DNA of 64,000 bases from Musa acuminata AAA Group (Eukaryota; Streptophyta; Magnoliopsida; Zingiberales; Musaceae), in assembly GCF_036884655.1 (NCBI RefSeq), contig NC_088348.1, forward strand, positions 24,953,501 to 25,017,500. Reading direction: 5' to 3'. Position numbers and translations under genes: made by a program. The notes beneath the pieces are model-generated. The model saw only the letters and a program-made list of their open reading frames with translations, did not search any database and had not been told where the DNA came from. Shown piece after piece: positions 39,490 to 53,100 of the stretch (positions are counted from its first letter, which is position 1; each line of letters begins with the position of its first letter).

Positions 39490-42400
39490 TCAGACGAAAA
39501 TTTTCTTAAGGTTCTGGACGTTCCATGTTCTCAGCAAAGGAGAACCGTCCATTGTCGCGAGTCGGCATGTACCTGGTCGGACTATCTCGACAACCCGATA
39601 AGGCCCCTCCCATTTGGGGGCTAGCTTCCCCCTTGCCCGGGTCGGGTTGCTGACCTCGGTCCTGCGCAGGACTAGGTCGCCTAACTTAATTGGTCGGGGT
39701 CGTACCTTCCTGTTGTAGACCCTGGTGACAGCTCTTTTATGAGTGAGATCCTTCAGTTGCGCGTCGGCGCGTCGCTCTTCAAGTGCGTCAAGGCTGGCTC
39801 GCAGCCCTTCGTTCGAGACTTGCTCGTCATAGCTTCTCGTCCGTAGGGTGGCAATGGCTACCTCGGGCGGCAGGACAGCTTTGGTTCCGAACGTCAGGCT
39901 GTACGGGGACTCTCCAGTCGTGGTCTTGGGAGTGGTGCGCAATGACCAGAGGATGCTTGGGAGTTCGTCCGTCCAGGCCGATCGGGCTGCGGATACTCTT
40001 CTTTTGAGCCCGTCCAAAATGGACCGATTGGTTACCTCTGCTAGCCCGTTCGTCTGAGGGTGAGCCACCGAACTGAACTTCAGCTGGATTCCATGGCCCA
40101 CGCAGAATTCCTGGAACTTTCTACTGGCGAACTGAGGCCCGTTGTCCATAATGATGGTTTTGGGCAAGCCGAATCGGGTCACCAGGTTCCTCCACACGAA
40201 TTTCTCCATTTGCCACTCCGTGATCGTGGCCAATGGTTCGGCCTCGACCCACTTCGTGAAATAATCCACTCCCATGATGATGTACTTCCGTTGTCCCGAG
40301 GCTGGCGGGAAAGGTCCGAGCAGGTCCAGACCCCATTGCGCGAACGGCCACGCGCAATCGATGGGGGCGAGCGGGACCGCGGGCTGCCGGGGTGTGCGGG
40401 CATGTTCTTGGCACGAACTGCACCGCTGCACATAAGCCTTCAAGTCCCGGCACATGGTCGGCCAGTAGTAACCTTGGCGAAGTATTTTATGTGCCAGGGT
40501 TCGCCCGCCGATGTGCTCCCCGCAAACTCCCTCGTGGACCTCAGCCATGACCGTCTCTGGGCTTTGTCGGGCTCCAAGCACCGTAGGAGGGGGTATGTGA
40601 AGGACTGCTTATGGAGGCGTCCGCTCACCTCGGAGTACCACGCATGCGTACGACGTAGGTGTCGGGCCGCAGCCTCGTCTAGAGGGAGGATCCCGTCACG
40701 CTTGAAGCGCAGCAACTCTTGCACCCACGTGGTTTGAGCGCCGCCCAAGTCCGTGGCTGCTATTTCGATGGCACGGGCAGGGAGCTCGTCGACTTTTGGC
40801 CGGACTCCGGGGGCTGGCTTGGACGCCAGCTTAGCTAGCGCGTCCGCTCGCTCATTTTCTCCCCTCGCAACATTGGATAATGTAAAATGAGAGAACTGGG
40901 TGGACAGGTTCTGTACCTATGCCAAGTACTTGGCCATGACTGGGTCCCGAGCCTCGTATCCACCGCTGAGCTGCTCGGCTACAAACTGCGAGTCGATGAG
41001 GACGTGCAGGGTGACCACCTGCATTTCGAGGGCCAACCTGAGCCCGGCTAGGAGCGCCTCGTATTCCGCCTCATTGTTAGTGGCTCGGAAACCGAAGTAG
41101 AGGGAGCGCTCGAATGATCGTCCGTCGGGGGACCGCAGCACTAGCCCCGCGCCAGCGCCCTTTGAGTTGGCTGACCCGTCCACGTGCAGGACCCATGGTT
41201 CAGGAGGTTGCTCCAGATCGGTCTCCTCGGTCTGGGTTAATTCTGCGATGAAGTCGGCCACGGATTGGGCTTTGATGGCTGTTCTGGGCACGTATCGTAC
41301 GTCATGCTCGCCGAGCTCTACTGCCCATTTGAGAAGTCATCCTGCAACATCAAATTTAGACAGGACCTGCCGAAGCGGCTGGTCGGTGACGACCTCCACC
41401 AGGTGAGCCTGGAAGTAGGGGCGTAGCTTTCGGGCTGATAGCACAAGTGCCAGCGCCAATTTTTCGATCGGTGGGTATCGCTCCTCGGGCCCGCTTAGGA
41501 CATGGCTAACGTAGTAGACCGGTAGCTGCTCGCCGGAGCTTTCTTTGACCAAAACAGAACTTACCGCATGCCGGGAGGCGGCTAAGTAGAGGCCGAGCTT
41601 CTCCCCGGGAGAGACCGAGGCAAGTCGGGGGAGGTTGGCCAGGTGTTGCTTCATTCACTTGAAGGCTTCCTCGCACTTCGCCGTCCATTGGAAACTCTTC
41701 AGGTTCTTCAGTGCCCTGAAGAAGGGGAGGCAGCGGTCACCTGATCGGGCGAGGAAACGAGACATGGCGACGAGGCTCCTATTAAGGCGTTGTAGGTCTT
41801 TGATCGTCCGAGGCGACTGCATGTTAATGATCGCCTAGACCTTCTCCGGATTTGCATCAATTCCTCTTTCATGTATGATAAACCCGAGGAATTTTCCCGA
41901 GGTTATGTCGAAGGCACACTTTGCGGGGTTAAGTCACATGCCGAACTTGCGTAGTGTGGCGAACGTCTCGGCCAGATCGGCGAGGTGAGCCGTGGCCTCC
42001 TTACTTTTTACAATCATGTCATCGACGTAAACTTCCATGTTCCGCCCGATCTGGTGGGCGAACATCTTGTTAACTGTTCTATGGTATGTAGCTCCGGCGT
42101 TCTTCAGTCCGAAAGGCATGACCTTGTAGAAGTATATCCCTTGATTGGTGAGGAAGGCCATGTGCTCTTGGTCTTCAGGCACCATTCTGATTTGGTTGTA
42201 TCCTGAGAAGGTATCCATGAATGAGAGGCGGGCGTGTCCGGCTGTGGCGTCTACCAACTGGTCGATCTTTGGGAGGGGATAGCAGTCTTTGGGGCATGCA
42301 TTGTTGAGACTGGTGTAGTCAACGCATATCCTCCAGTTTCCATTGGGTTTCTTTATGAGGACTACATTGGATAGCCATCGCGGGTATCTGGCTTCTTCTA

Positions 42401-44834
42401 TGAAGCCTGCCGCTAACAGTCGGTCCACTTCTTCTCGTATGGCGAGCTGCCGATCCGGGGCCTGACGCCTGGGCTTTTGTTTCACTGGGCGGGCGTCGGG
42501 CGATATGTTGAGGTGGTGTTGTGCAACCTCCGGGTCAACGCCTGTCATGTCAGACGGCGACCAAGCGAAGACGTCGGCATTTTCCCGTAGGAGACTGATG
42601 AGCTGTTTTCGTTCTCGCTCGGGTAACTCCAACCCAACCTTGATCGTCGATCCGGCCGATCTTCTATTAGCGGCAAGTCGATGGTGGATTCTTTTGGCTC
42701 CGGATGGAGGGTCAGTCTCTTCATCTCCCGAGGATCCTCCAACGGCGGTTCTATCCCTGCCCTTTTATTTAACGAGACGGCGGTCAGGTAGCAACGCCTG
42801 GATTCTCAGGGGCTTCCGGTGACTTCCCCGACCCCGACGTGGGTCGGGAATTTGATAGTTTGGTAGTAGGTTGAGACGACGGCTCTGACCTTGTTGAGGG
42901 TCGGTCGACCGAGGATGGCGTTGTATGCTGTGGGAAGGTCGACCACTAGAAAGGTGGTCATTACTGTCTTCGACCTTGGCGGGGCCCCCAAGGTTAAGGG
43001 CAAGGTGATAGCTCCCAGCTGAGAGATCGAATCTCCGGTGAATCCGGTAAGCGCCGAGCTCATCGGCTTCAGATTCTCCCTAGCCAAGCCGAGCTTCTGG
43101 AGGGCATCAAAGTAAAGTATGTCGGCCGAGCTCCCAGTATCGACCATGATCCTTCTTACCTGCGCGTTGGCGATCCTAGCCGATATCACGAGCGCGTCGT
43201 CGTGCTCGGGTTGTTCGGATGTCCCGGTCCGGAAAGTGATCTCGGGCTCGGGCCCGTTCTTGGGAGCTTCGGTTGGGACGGCTCTAGCGTAAGCCTTTCT
43301 TCCCGTCATGGAGCCTCCACCGGACGCGGGGCCGTCGGCGATTACATCGATGTGTCGTTCGATAGGGCCCTCCGGGCGTGGTGAAGGTTCCTTGTTTGGC
43401 CGAAGGTACTAGCCCAGATACCCTCTATGGATGAGCTCCTCAATTTGCCTTTTTAGCTCCCGACACTGTTCAGTGTCATGCCCATGCTGTCGGTGGAAGC
43501 GGCAATATTTTGATCGGTCTGCAAGCTCTCGCGGGCTCCTCATCGGGTGAGGCTCTTTGAGTAGCCCCTTCTCCCTTATGTGGAGGAATATTTCTGTTCG
43601 AGACGAGTTCAAAATGGGGAGAGGGGGCCTTGGTGTGGGCAGGTCGGGCCGGTCCAACCTCCTCCAGGACGCGGTGGGCTGTTGCGGTCGGGGTTGCTCC
43701 GACTTGACCCTCTTGTGTTCCTCACGCCTCCCGGCCATCCATGTTTCCGCGGCGATAAACTGGCTTGCTCGCTGCAGCATCTCAGGTACCGCGGTGGGGG
43801 GTCGCTCCATGAGGGACCAAAAGAACCTGGTAGGCCGCAGGCCCATCATGAAAGCCTGCATCAATAGAGAGGGGTGAGCATCCGACAGCCCTCAAATTTG
43901 CGTCGTAAAGCGATTCACAAAATGGGAGAGGGGCTTGTCCTCCCTTTGGTTGAGCCCAAGGAGCAACGCCGCAGATGGCTTCGGTCGAGCGTAAGCTAGG
44001 AAGTTGAGCTCGAAATCCCTGGCCAGTTGATCGAAGGAGGTGATGGTCCCGGTCTTCAGGCTGCAGTACCACGCGCGGGCCAGCCCCCGCAGAGTCGTTG
44101 GGAACGCCCTACACATCAAGGCGTCAGCGGTCCCGTACAGCACCATCTGGGCGCGGAAAGCGGCTACGTGGTCCGCCGGGTCAGCTGTGCCATTGTATGC
44201 GTCCAGCGAAGGGAGCCGGAAATGGGGTGGAATCGCCTGATCTTGTATCTCGGGGGCGAACGGGGACCCTTGATGTCTGTCTGCCCCAGGTTCTCCCTTT
44301 GATCCGCGAACCTCCTGTTGCACCTCGTCTAGTCGCCGGTTAATGAGGCGTAGCTGGGCTCGCATGGCCTCTGCTGAGTCCATAGACAGCGCCTCGGGGG
44401 CCAGACGGATCGTCGGGTCCTCCGTTCCTTGATTCCCGGGTCGGGCCAACCGGCTTTGAGGCAACGGGGGGGGGGTGCTCGGGGAGTGGCGCGTGAATCC
44501 GGGTGATGGGCTCCGGCTGCTGTAGGGGTTGGGTCATATGTGGGGGCGCTGGATGAGAAACGAGCGGAATGATGGCTTGGATCACGCCCGTCAAGGCTCG
44601 GACTTGGTGAGCGAGATCGTGGAAGGCCTCGGGCGAGACGGGCGACGGGCCGGCGGGGGCGCCGTCGGGTGGTGACAAACCCGGGTCGTTGAACAACCGC
44701 CAATAGCGCTCCGACGTCGCGGCGGGATGCTCGTCTCGGGTTCCGTCGCGCGGGGGGTGTTCCTCTGGAGTGCTGACCGGGTGCAACCTGATGGCCGCGG
44801 GTTCGTCAGAGTGGGTTTGCTGATCGCTTGACAT
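39490..44834 (-). pseudogene. gag-pol of the Tat element, broken by nonsense codons and three frameshifts
   Basis: Reads from ATG 44834 down to the stop at 39490. Gag is 44834 to about 43410, with an atypical zinc knuckle ([15 protein letters not shown]) near 43500. Protease is near 43130 ([10 protein letters not shown]). Reverse transcriptase is about 42630-41940 (NGNWRICVDY, YVDDMIV). The Ty3-type RNase H is about 41650-41340. A second RNase H at about 41200-40810 has HVDGSANSKGAGAGL, NNEAEYEALLAGL and NERADALAKLAS. Integrase is about 40560-39600, with HEGVCGEHIGG, CSSCQ, GVDYFTKW, DNGPQF and HPQTNGLAE. Nonsense codons: TGA at 43892, 42806, 41934, 41655 and 41337; TAG at 43409, 41835 and 40917 (lowest coordinate given). 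Frameshifts: at a G10 run (44466-44475), near 42650 and near 40570. Confidence 0.9.
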
Positions 44835-44839
44835 TCGGA

Positions 44840-44860
44840 GGCCCTTCCTCTAGCACCAAA
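44840..44860 (-). other. Probable primer-binding site of the Tat element
   Basis: On the minus strand, TGGTGCTAGAGGAAGGG lies directly inside the 5' (right) LTR boundary, where the tRNA primer binds. I cannot assign the tRNA with confidence. Confidence 0.6.
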
Positions 44861-44861
44861 A

Positions 44862-45475
44862 TGTTGTGGGAAATAACTTTATGCCATGGCCTCGGGGCCG
44901 ACGCGGCTTGGTTCGGGTCCGAATGCGCGGGGATCTTGCACGGCGTTCCTCGAGACTGCTGAGGTGGCCAATTACGGTGGTCCGGTCGGGACGTTGCGTT
45001 GGGAGTGAAGCTTTTCCGTGGCACCGGGAAGATGCAACCCCGCCCTTGTACCTGCACACAGGTCGGGTCGGAAGCTCGGCCCGACCCCTCTAACGATCAA
45101 GTTAGATGATGTGGAGGGAGTTTTTTAGTGAAGAAGTGTCTCTCTGTCCCTCTTCGTTTGGAGCCCGGGGGTATTTATAGGTAGGTTTGATGTTGCCTGA
45201 TGTGCCATCCCGTCGGAGCGGGGCCGTACCTCTGATGGCGTTTGTCGTTGTCGTGGGCGTTGCGTGGAAGGCCGAGCTGCCGCAGGGTATGGCGAGCCTC
45301 GGTCGACGCCTTCCCCTACCTTGGTCGGTCGTGCGGGGTCAGACGATGAGGTCGTCTGGGTACGGTGGGCGTGGGTGCACATTACATCGGTGTTAATGCT
45401 CGCTCCCTAGGGCAGTGTACCGTCCAGGGGTGGCTGATGTCATGGCGCACCTGATCGCCATTTTTATCCCTATCA
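44862..45475 (-). repeat. 5' LTR of the Tat element
   Basis: 614 bp, TGTTGTGGGAAAT...CCCTATCA on the + strand, followed by the AGTGG duplication at 45476-45480. Same length as the other LTR. Confidence 0.92.
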
Positions 45476-45480
45476 AGTGG

Positions 45481-46740
45481 TACCATGTACAATTGATAAA
45501 AGAAATAAGTCTAGAAATATATTATCGTAACGATCTATGAGTAATGACAACTAAAGATGCACAATATGATGTTAATTATAGTATTTTTAATAATATTATA
45601 ATATTTTTATATCCTCGATAAAAATATTGTAATATTATTGAAAAATACTATAAGTGAGCAAAATAAAATCAAAATACACTATAATATATCGATTCAAATT
45701 GATGTTTATAATAGTTTAAGAATAATATTAAACAAATGGGGATAAAAAAAATCTCTGTTATAATAATTTGACCATCATGACAAAAATAATATAAAGCCTT
45801 TTGACAACACTATAATGCAAATTAGGAATCATGTTAAGCTGAGGCAAAAACGAATTAAACAGGGAGAAAATAATGCTAAGCAAAAACTAGAGCAAAAAGA
45901 ATTAAATGACGAGACAATAGTGATAAGAAAAATTGTGTAAACATATGGCTATAAAAAAAATAAAGGGAATAAAATTAGATAAAAAATTAAATATGGACGA
46001 GCAGTACCTGATACTATACAACGGATGAGGAGATGAGTATAAACGATAGACGAAAAAGAAGATGATCGATGAAAAAATCAACACCGACTCGAAAGAAAAG
46101 ATGATTAATGAGAGAACCGACGCCCACTCCAAAGGAGAGAGACTAACCAGAGAAGACCAATAAGTCAACTGACGTAAGAGAAAAATCAGACGAGAGGAGA
46201 GGGATCTATCTCAGAATAATTATTAAATTAGATATGATCGATTTTTAAGAATAGTGAAGGTCGATGAGACTATACTTCCATGATGAAAGGTTTAAGAGAC
46301 GAGATGAGATAAAAACAGAATGAGAGCAAAATAGGAAGAAATAGGAGGAAATATTGACCAAACTTTAGCGTTTATGATGCAATTGATGTGGAAACAATCG
46401 ATGGGATAAGAGAGGCTTACGAAATAACGACAAACAATTAATGATCAATGAATGGAGCAAACGGGCACAAAGCCATGTGTATCTATTTCAAAACACGATA
46501 AGGTAAGAGAGAAGAGTTGAAGGGTTATCTAATACAAATCGAATTGATGGAAAATAAGGATTGATGCATAAGATTTTTTCTACATTGATAAGACCTACGT
46601 TTAATTTATGAGAGATATTTTTGGAATCACAGGACCTTCCAAGAAAAATAAAAATTAAGATAATATTAAAAAAAAATAAAAAAGTGACATTTGTATTTCT
46701 GAAAATCTCCAACATTAAATTGATAGACAATGTCATTATT
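45481..46740. other. AT-rich intergenic DNA right of the Tat element
   Basis: The first 200 bases share AAAAATATTGTAATATT-type text with the tandem array left of the Tat element. From about 45990 to 46330, GA-rich text with repeated GATGA/GAAAAGA words. No conserved frame. Confidence 0.4.
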
Positions 46741-47149
46741 ATTAAATGATACTCCATGAGTATTGTATCCATTATATAAGAGAGCACATCACCCATGAAA
46801 TATTTCACGGATGTTTCAGCCCGCCCAGACAGCTCTTGTGGGTCGTCGATATCCCCACCGTCGTCCCACTGGTTCACTTAGCAGGAGCTTCCCGTGAAAG
46901 TTTTCATCGGTATCAATCATCCTACCCACTGATCCCTCCGTCCAATATTGATCAGGCGGACCAGATCAAGCATCAAGAAACGTGTCGACAAGCCTCGGGC
47001 GATCATGAATCGCTGCGTTACTTCTGGTGGTGGCTCGACGAAGGGAGATCAGATAGCAGCGAGGAAAATTAATAGGGAAGACTGTGGTGATAGTCGCTAT
47101 ATCTTAGGAGTCAAAGAAGAAGAAGAAGAAGAACCGAGGAGGAGAAGCC
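46741..47149 (+). promoter_or_regulatory. Upstream region and 5' leader of the TBC gene
   Basis: TATATAA at 46773-46779 is a TATA-like candidate about 370 bp before the ATG. GC rises after 46800. A run of AGA triplets (about 47115-47135) precedes the ATG at 47150. Transcription start not determined. Confidence 0.35.
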
Positions 47150-50100
47150 ATGAGGAGCGGCGGACGAGACGAGCCTACGGGGAAGGAGATGAGCGGCGGC
47201 GGCGGTGGCAGCGGCGGCCACGGTGGTAGCCCCAGTCCCAACCTCGAATGGGGATTTAACCAAACCCTTCGAAATGTTCAAGGGTTAGTGCGATCTTCCC
47301 TCATGATCCCCGTTTCGTTTAGCCCCTTTGGGCCTTTCCGGATCTTTAGATGCTACCGTGGAACCGAAACTAGATCTTTGGTGCCAATGTTAGTGCTGGA
47401 TCGGGGAACGAGGATGGAATTCGGTAGATTTGTCTTTGTACGAGTTGAATTACATGACATATTTTGGATCTTGACGGGTTATTTTGCGTTTTTCTCTCGA
47501 TTTTGATGGTGAAATAGGAGAATTGATCTGGTGTTTGTGGAAAAAACGAGTTCTTAATTGCTTCAAAGCGATTACCAAAATAATTATCTTTCAGATCTGT
47601 TCATTTAGTGGCTAAGGGTTGCGAGCCAAACTCGTCTGACTGTGTTCTTTCTTGTTTTCTCTGTAGATTCATGCACTCAGACATGACGTTAGGGTACCCA
47701 GTTAAGCCAAATTCAAATTTTGCTTGCTAATGTTTGTTGGGCTTGTTCGTATAATTTCAGTATGCACAGTTAAGTGGTGATATTAGTGGGTTTGATTAGG
47801 ACTGCGGTGGCTCAAATATATTGGGCTACAATCGAGATCCAGCAGGATGTTGTTCATTTTCTTGTACGATCCATGGTAGTTAGTGAAATCTGCATGCATA
47901 ATAAAGACAGTCCAACATGGGAGCTCTTGCTTGTGCTACTATGGCGTGAGCTTATTTTAATTTTGGACTTGCAAATAAAAAAAGTTTAAAATAAAGAGAA
48001 TCAGACATGATAAAGGAATAGTGCAGAATTTTCATAAGATGAAATGTCTTCATTACTTTTATCATGGAAAAATGATTTTGCTAATCTTTTGTGTCGTCAA
48101 GTTGAACTTCTCTTAGCCTTGTTTGATGGAAATGGCATGTGAGCATTTAGACCTAGATGCATATGTTGTCTTCTTACATCTATTTTATCCAGGTTACTAA
48201 AAGGCCGCAGCTTTCCTGGCAAAGTTCTGCTGACTCGCAAATCTGAGCCTCTAAATACTCATGCTTCACCTGAACACTCTCAAGAATTTGCAAGAAGGTA
48301 CTCCGAAAATGATCATGAAGATGAATATGCTAGCAGTTCCTTTGAGGTAATTATGAATGTGCCTATGTTTGTTCCAGAATTACTTCTTGCATTTAGTATA
48401 TCTACTAATAGTATCTTACTGCACAGGCAGAAGTTCAAGGTTCTGGAAGAACAACAAGCAATACAAACCTTCAGACAAACATATTGGCGCCCAACAATGC
48501 TAATGCAGCACCAGATGCTCAAGGTTCTGTTTCTGGAGCTAGAGCCACAGATTCTGCAAGAGTTGCAAAATTTACAAAGGAGCTTTCTAGACCAGCTGTT
48601 ATATTAGGTACATAAAGTTTCATCATATTTCTTTACTTTTGTGTCTAAGAAAACTCAGACTTCTTTTTTGTTTGTTCAGTTTGACCTTGTTTTTCTTTTC
48701 TTAGTAAATGTTTGACCTTGTTTCGGAGTTAGAATGTATATTTACCAAGTGTGTTTGTTATTGGGTTTTAGCTGGCAAGAAGGTAATTTTTCTAGTGGCA
48801 TGAATGAAATAGATAACTGCCTGTGTGATCCTTATGGAATTCATGAGGCCACCATGAGTGTTGTTTGACTGGACCATTTAAGTCCTATATTGCTGCATTA
48901 TAGCATGCATGGAATATGCAGCCACATATGATCTCCACATAAGCTTGAAATTCTGCCACATGAGTGCTATATAAGAATGAAAATGCTGTCACATGCATGG
49001 ATAATTTTTGCCCTTACTACTATTATTTTTATTATATTTGTGATGTTGTAACTGCTTTTAGTTTTCTTATTAAGATCATTAAAGTAGCTTGGTAAGTGAC
49101 TGAATATTATTACAATTTATTAATTTGGATAAACGACTGGCCAATCCAAGGGCGTTACCAGTGTACCATCTTGTAGGGGTTAATATATGTTGTCTTACTC
49201 TTGCAAGCAAGAATACTATTAAAATAATTCAAATCCTAGTCATTTAGATCATAAAGGAGGAACCTTACTGTGCTGCCAATGTCCAAACTTAACTATTTAA
49301 TTTGGTTGTAGCAAATATTTACTACTTGTCTTATTTAACTAGATTATATGTTGCTTTGTTTGTAATTGATTTATTTATTTCTTCGCAGCATATAGGCTCA
49401 TCTATGCTGATTGGAAATCCAGGAATCCATATTTGGAATTCAACAGAATAACTAGTAAACTATGTGCTTATCGATCACATGCTCCATTGGGGAGCTGATG
49501 CCTTATTATTGAGATGCTTAAGTCATCAACTATCTTAATGCTGTAAGTTAATGAGAAATATGCCCAGCAATCTAGAAATTTTCTGCTGCCATTGGTATTG
49601 AAGATTGTTATGTATTAAGAATATTTTGACTATGTTAATTGCTAAGGGCTGTCCCAAGTTCAAAGGTTTGACTTTAGGAGACATTCTGAATGAAAAGATA
49701 CCCAAATGAAGCAGAAATTGTAACTCTTGTTTTTCTTGCTAAAGGTGGAAGAGTATATAAATACTTTTGACCAGAGTTTTGAATACCGGTTCGTATCTGT
49801 GTACCGAGCTCTGCTCGGTATGGTACGTACTGGTATATATCGTCGGTATGTTAGGGCGTACCGATGGTACACCCTAAAACCTTAAAAATACCTTCATCTA
49901 CCACGTCAGGGCGTACCGATTGGTATGCCTTGGTAACGGTCAAAATCCGAGGTGGTACCGGTTGGTACGTCTCGGTGCCGGTCAGTACGTCTCGATTCCG
50001 GTCAAAACACTGGTACTGCCCGGGAAAGGATGGTCCGTGTACCGGTATCGCCCATACCGGGCAGTACACATCGAAATTGAGAACCCTGCTTTTGACTCCC

Positions 50101-53100
50101 TAATTTTTCTTTCAAGAAGTTTTAGTTCATGTTTTTCTTTTCTTTATTTATATATACTTTTAATTCATGTTTTTCTTTCCAGGGATGTTCAACTCTTGGC
50201 TATGTTAACATGCCAGAAATTCTTGTACACCTACAGTTTCAGTTAGATATGTGTTAGCATACATGCACACTTGCTTTATTTGCAAGTCATTCGAGTTTAT
50301 GAAGAAGAAAATATTGTATCAAAATAGGCTGGAAAAAAGTGGTCTGTTGTGATAAACAATGCCAAGTATCATGTCTGTGTTACAGTTGCAGTTTACCTTA
50401 AACCTTTTGACGTCAAGTTGGTCTTCTTTTATTTCTTCAATTGCTTTTAACAGATTAGACTTTTCGTATATCATACAAATCAATGAACTTATTCATATTT
50501 ATGCAGAGAAATTGCGTGAACTTTCTTGGAGTGGTGTACCCCCATATATGCGACCTGATATATGGAGGCTTCTTTTGGTATTATCTTAAACTTCTGCAAC
50601 TTCAGTGATAGCTTTGTCTTATGATTCAAGACCTGAACCATCCTACTGTCATGGGAATTTTGTGTTTATAGTTGCTATTTCATTACTCTCAATCTATTCT
50701 CTGGATTCTGCAAAATATCTGTATATCCATTGGAGAATGCTACTGTATATGCATCTTATCGATGCTTTTCTATACAGTAGGACATAGGCAGGTCAGAAGT
50801 TGCTTTTGTTTCAACTGTAAAAGAAGGAAAGACTATTATTATCAGTATGATCAGTAGTCATGACTTAGAAGGACAAATGGTTGACTGATTATATAGACTT
50901 TTGATCTTTGTAACATTTATTGCGAGTGTATGCCTGTTACTTGAAACTTGTTTATGCCATACTTTAGTGGCTAAGCCATGATATTAAATTACCATCTCCT
51001 AATGCTCACTGCTTGCTTATCCATCAAATTGCTGATAATTGGAAAAAGGGTACTAGCCATCTTCCGTTTTGCATCTTCCTTGAAGTAGAAGCTTTGCTAA
51101 AGTTTAAGAAGGAATATGTTTTATCGAAAATGGTATTCTCTCACACATATTCTGTTCAATGAATAAGAGCAAGATGTAAAAGTAATCACAAATAATTAAA
51201 GAAATTTTTTATCCAGTTGGTCTTTAGTTAAAACACAAGACAATATTATGATGCTTACATGATATATGCTTTATCTCAGGGAAGTGATCAAAATGTAACT
51301 AAGCAAGATAGTAACTGAAATTAAGTGTTTAAACAAGAAATGAAGTTTTGCATGCAATCCAAACATGATATTAACCCCAGATACCCAAAAGGAAACTGTA
51401 AGTAAAGAAGAATGGAGAAGATACATACTTGAGATCAATCGATCATGGTCCAGCCAAACGGGCCATTGTTCACTCTTAGGCTTTTTGAATTCTTGATGCC
51501 AATTATTGCACCACTTAGTCCTCTTTTGCTGGTGCAGACCAAATTGATTACATTAATGTTTTATTTAATTCAGACAACATTGCAATAGCCACAACAGGGA
51601 CTTCCTCTTAGGACACTCTCAGCCCACGAGAAATCAACATAACAAGGTATTCCTCTTTTCATAAGTTCAAAAGCAAAACCTGATGACATCATCCAGAGGC
51701 TATCCTCTTGAGAAATCTTCTCAGTCAAGAGAAAAACCAAAGACACAAGATTACAAGAATAGAAGCACTTTATTACAACAACGTTCTGTTTCTCTCTAAA
51801 ATCTAGTTTATATAGAAGAAAATAAACAAGGGTAAGCTCCAGAAGAATTTTAGTTGTAATTCAATATGATATATTAAAAAAGCTTAAATATGCAAATTTC
51901 TTACTATAAGAGTTGGTTCAAGGTTTCTTTGAGGAGAGGTAGGGACTTAGATAGTAAGATGTACCTATAGTTTTATCTCAAAACTTGCCAAAATAAGGAG
52001 CCAATATGTTACTTCTGCAATATCTAAGCTTAGCAACTACCTAATAAAGAGTTCACTAGTAGTAGGCAGAACCTCTGTCAAATTGAACAGATGCTAGAAT
52101 TACTTCTGTCATGTTGGTGAAGCCACTTTTAGAGGTTAGTGTTGACAATATCTGCTTCTGACTCTTTGGTGGAGCTAGCGGTGCTTCTCCTAGAGGCCAA
52201 CATTGCCTCCACTAGTATTTTATGAAGTCCTCAAGCTTCCGACTGCCTAATGGAGCCAATTGCCCAAAATTGGTGGTTTCTTGGCAGAGCCATGGTTGGT
52301 GCCAATGAACCTACTGCTACGATTTTGAGAAACCCTCGTTTGATATCTAACCAAGAGTACATATTTTGTAAATTCATGACAAAATAACACTCAAAACCAT
52401 TACATTAAATTAATGCAGATAAATATATCTCTTCTTTAAATTGGCACACATGGTCTTAATCTCGACTACTTCAGAATCAATACCAATTCATATTCATTAT
52501 TTGCTTTTCAACTTGATTGTTGAAAATTATTTGTTCTCTATAGTGATTTGATGGTTCATCATGATGGTCCAGGTTCATCTTGGTCCGTACTGTTATCATC
52601 TTAACAAACTCATTAGTCCTAACTCATCAATCATGTCTAGTATCATCATAATAAGAATGTTGATAAGGTTTGATGCCCTTTGTGGTCTGAATGCATGGAG
52701 CATATCCATCTATAGAATCTCAAAAGGTGTTTGTAGTTCCTATTGTGGTGCATGAGCCAATTCAATATATGGCTTCCTTTATTACTATAGCTTTTCACCA
52801 TCAGGATGGATTTGTATTCCTTTGCTGGAAAAGTAGAAAGTACGGTACCATGTTGTTTTTGCTAGTGCATAATGGAGATGTATCTATTGCCAAAACAAAG
52901 TTGCAATATTGATGCCACAAAAAGAGTAATTAACACTAGTCTGCAGATAATAAACTGAAGTGTAATCTAATTTTTTTTCAGCATGGAAAACTTTCTTCCA
53001 CTATCATTGTGAAATTGGGGTTTTGGCTTCTAAAAATAGTTGAAACTGATGAAGCATTGTTATTATCATGAACTAGCATTTTAGCAACTTGTTGGGTCTG

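Larger units (their letters stand above)
35474..45475 (-). mobile_element. Tat-lineage Ty3/gypsy retrotransposon, 10.0 kb, complete but inactivated
   Basis: LTRs at 35474-36087 and 44862-45475, both 614 bp, with TGTTGTGG...CTATCA ends. The target duplication is AGTGG (35469-35473 and 45476-45480). Gag-pol reads on the minus strand, so the right-hand LTR is the 5' LTR. Order on the minus strand: primer site, gag with zinc knuckle, protease, reverse transcriptase, RNase H, second RNase H, integrase, then a 3.4-kb region with an antisense ORF, a tandem repeat and a poly-G polypurine tract. No chromodomain; the long 3' region with antisense ORF and dual RNase H are known marks of the Tat lineage. 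LTRs differ at roughly three dozen sites by hand count, nearly all transitions, without indels, pointing to insertion a few million years ago. Confidence 0.93.

Noticed and set aside
46488..46877. 129-residue minus-strand hydrophobic frame
   Set aside because: AT-rich sequence rich in Phe/Ile/Leu codons by composition, with no conserved motif or splice context.
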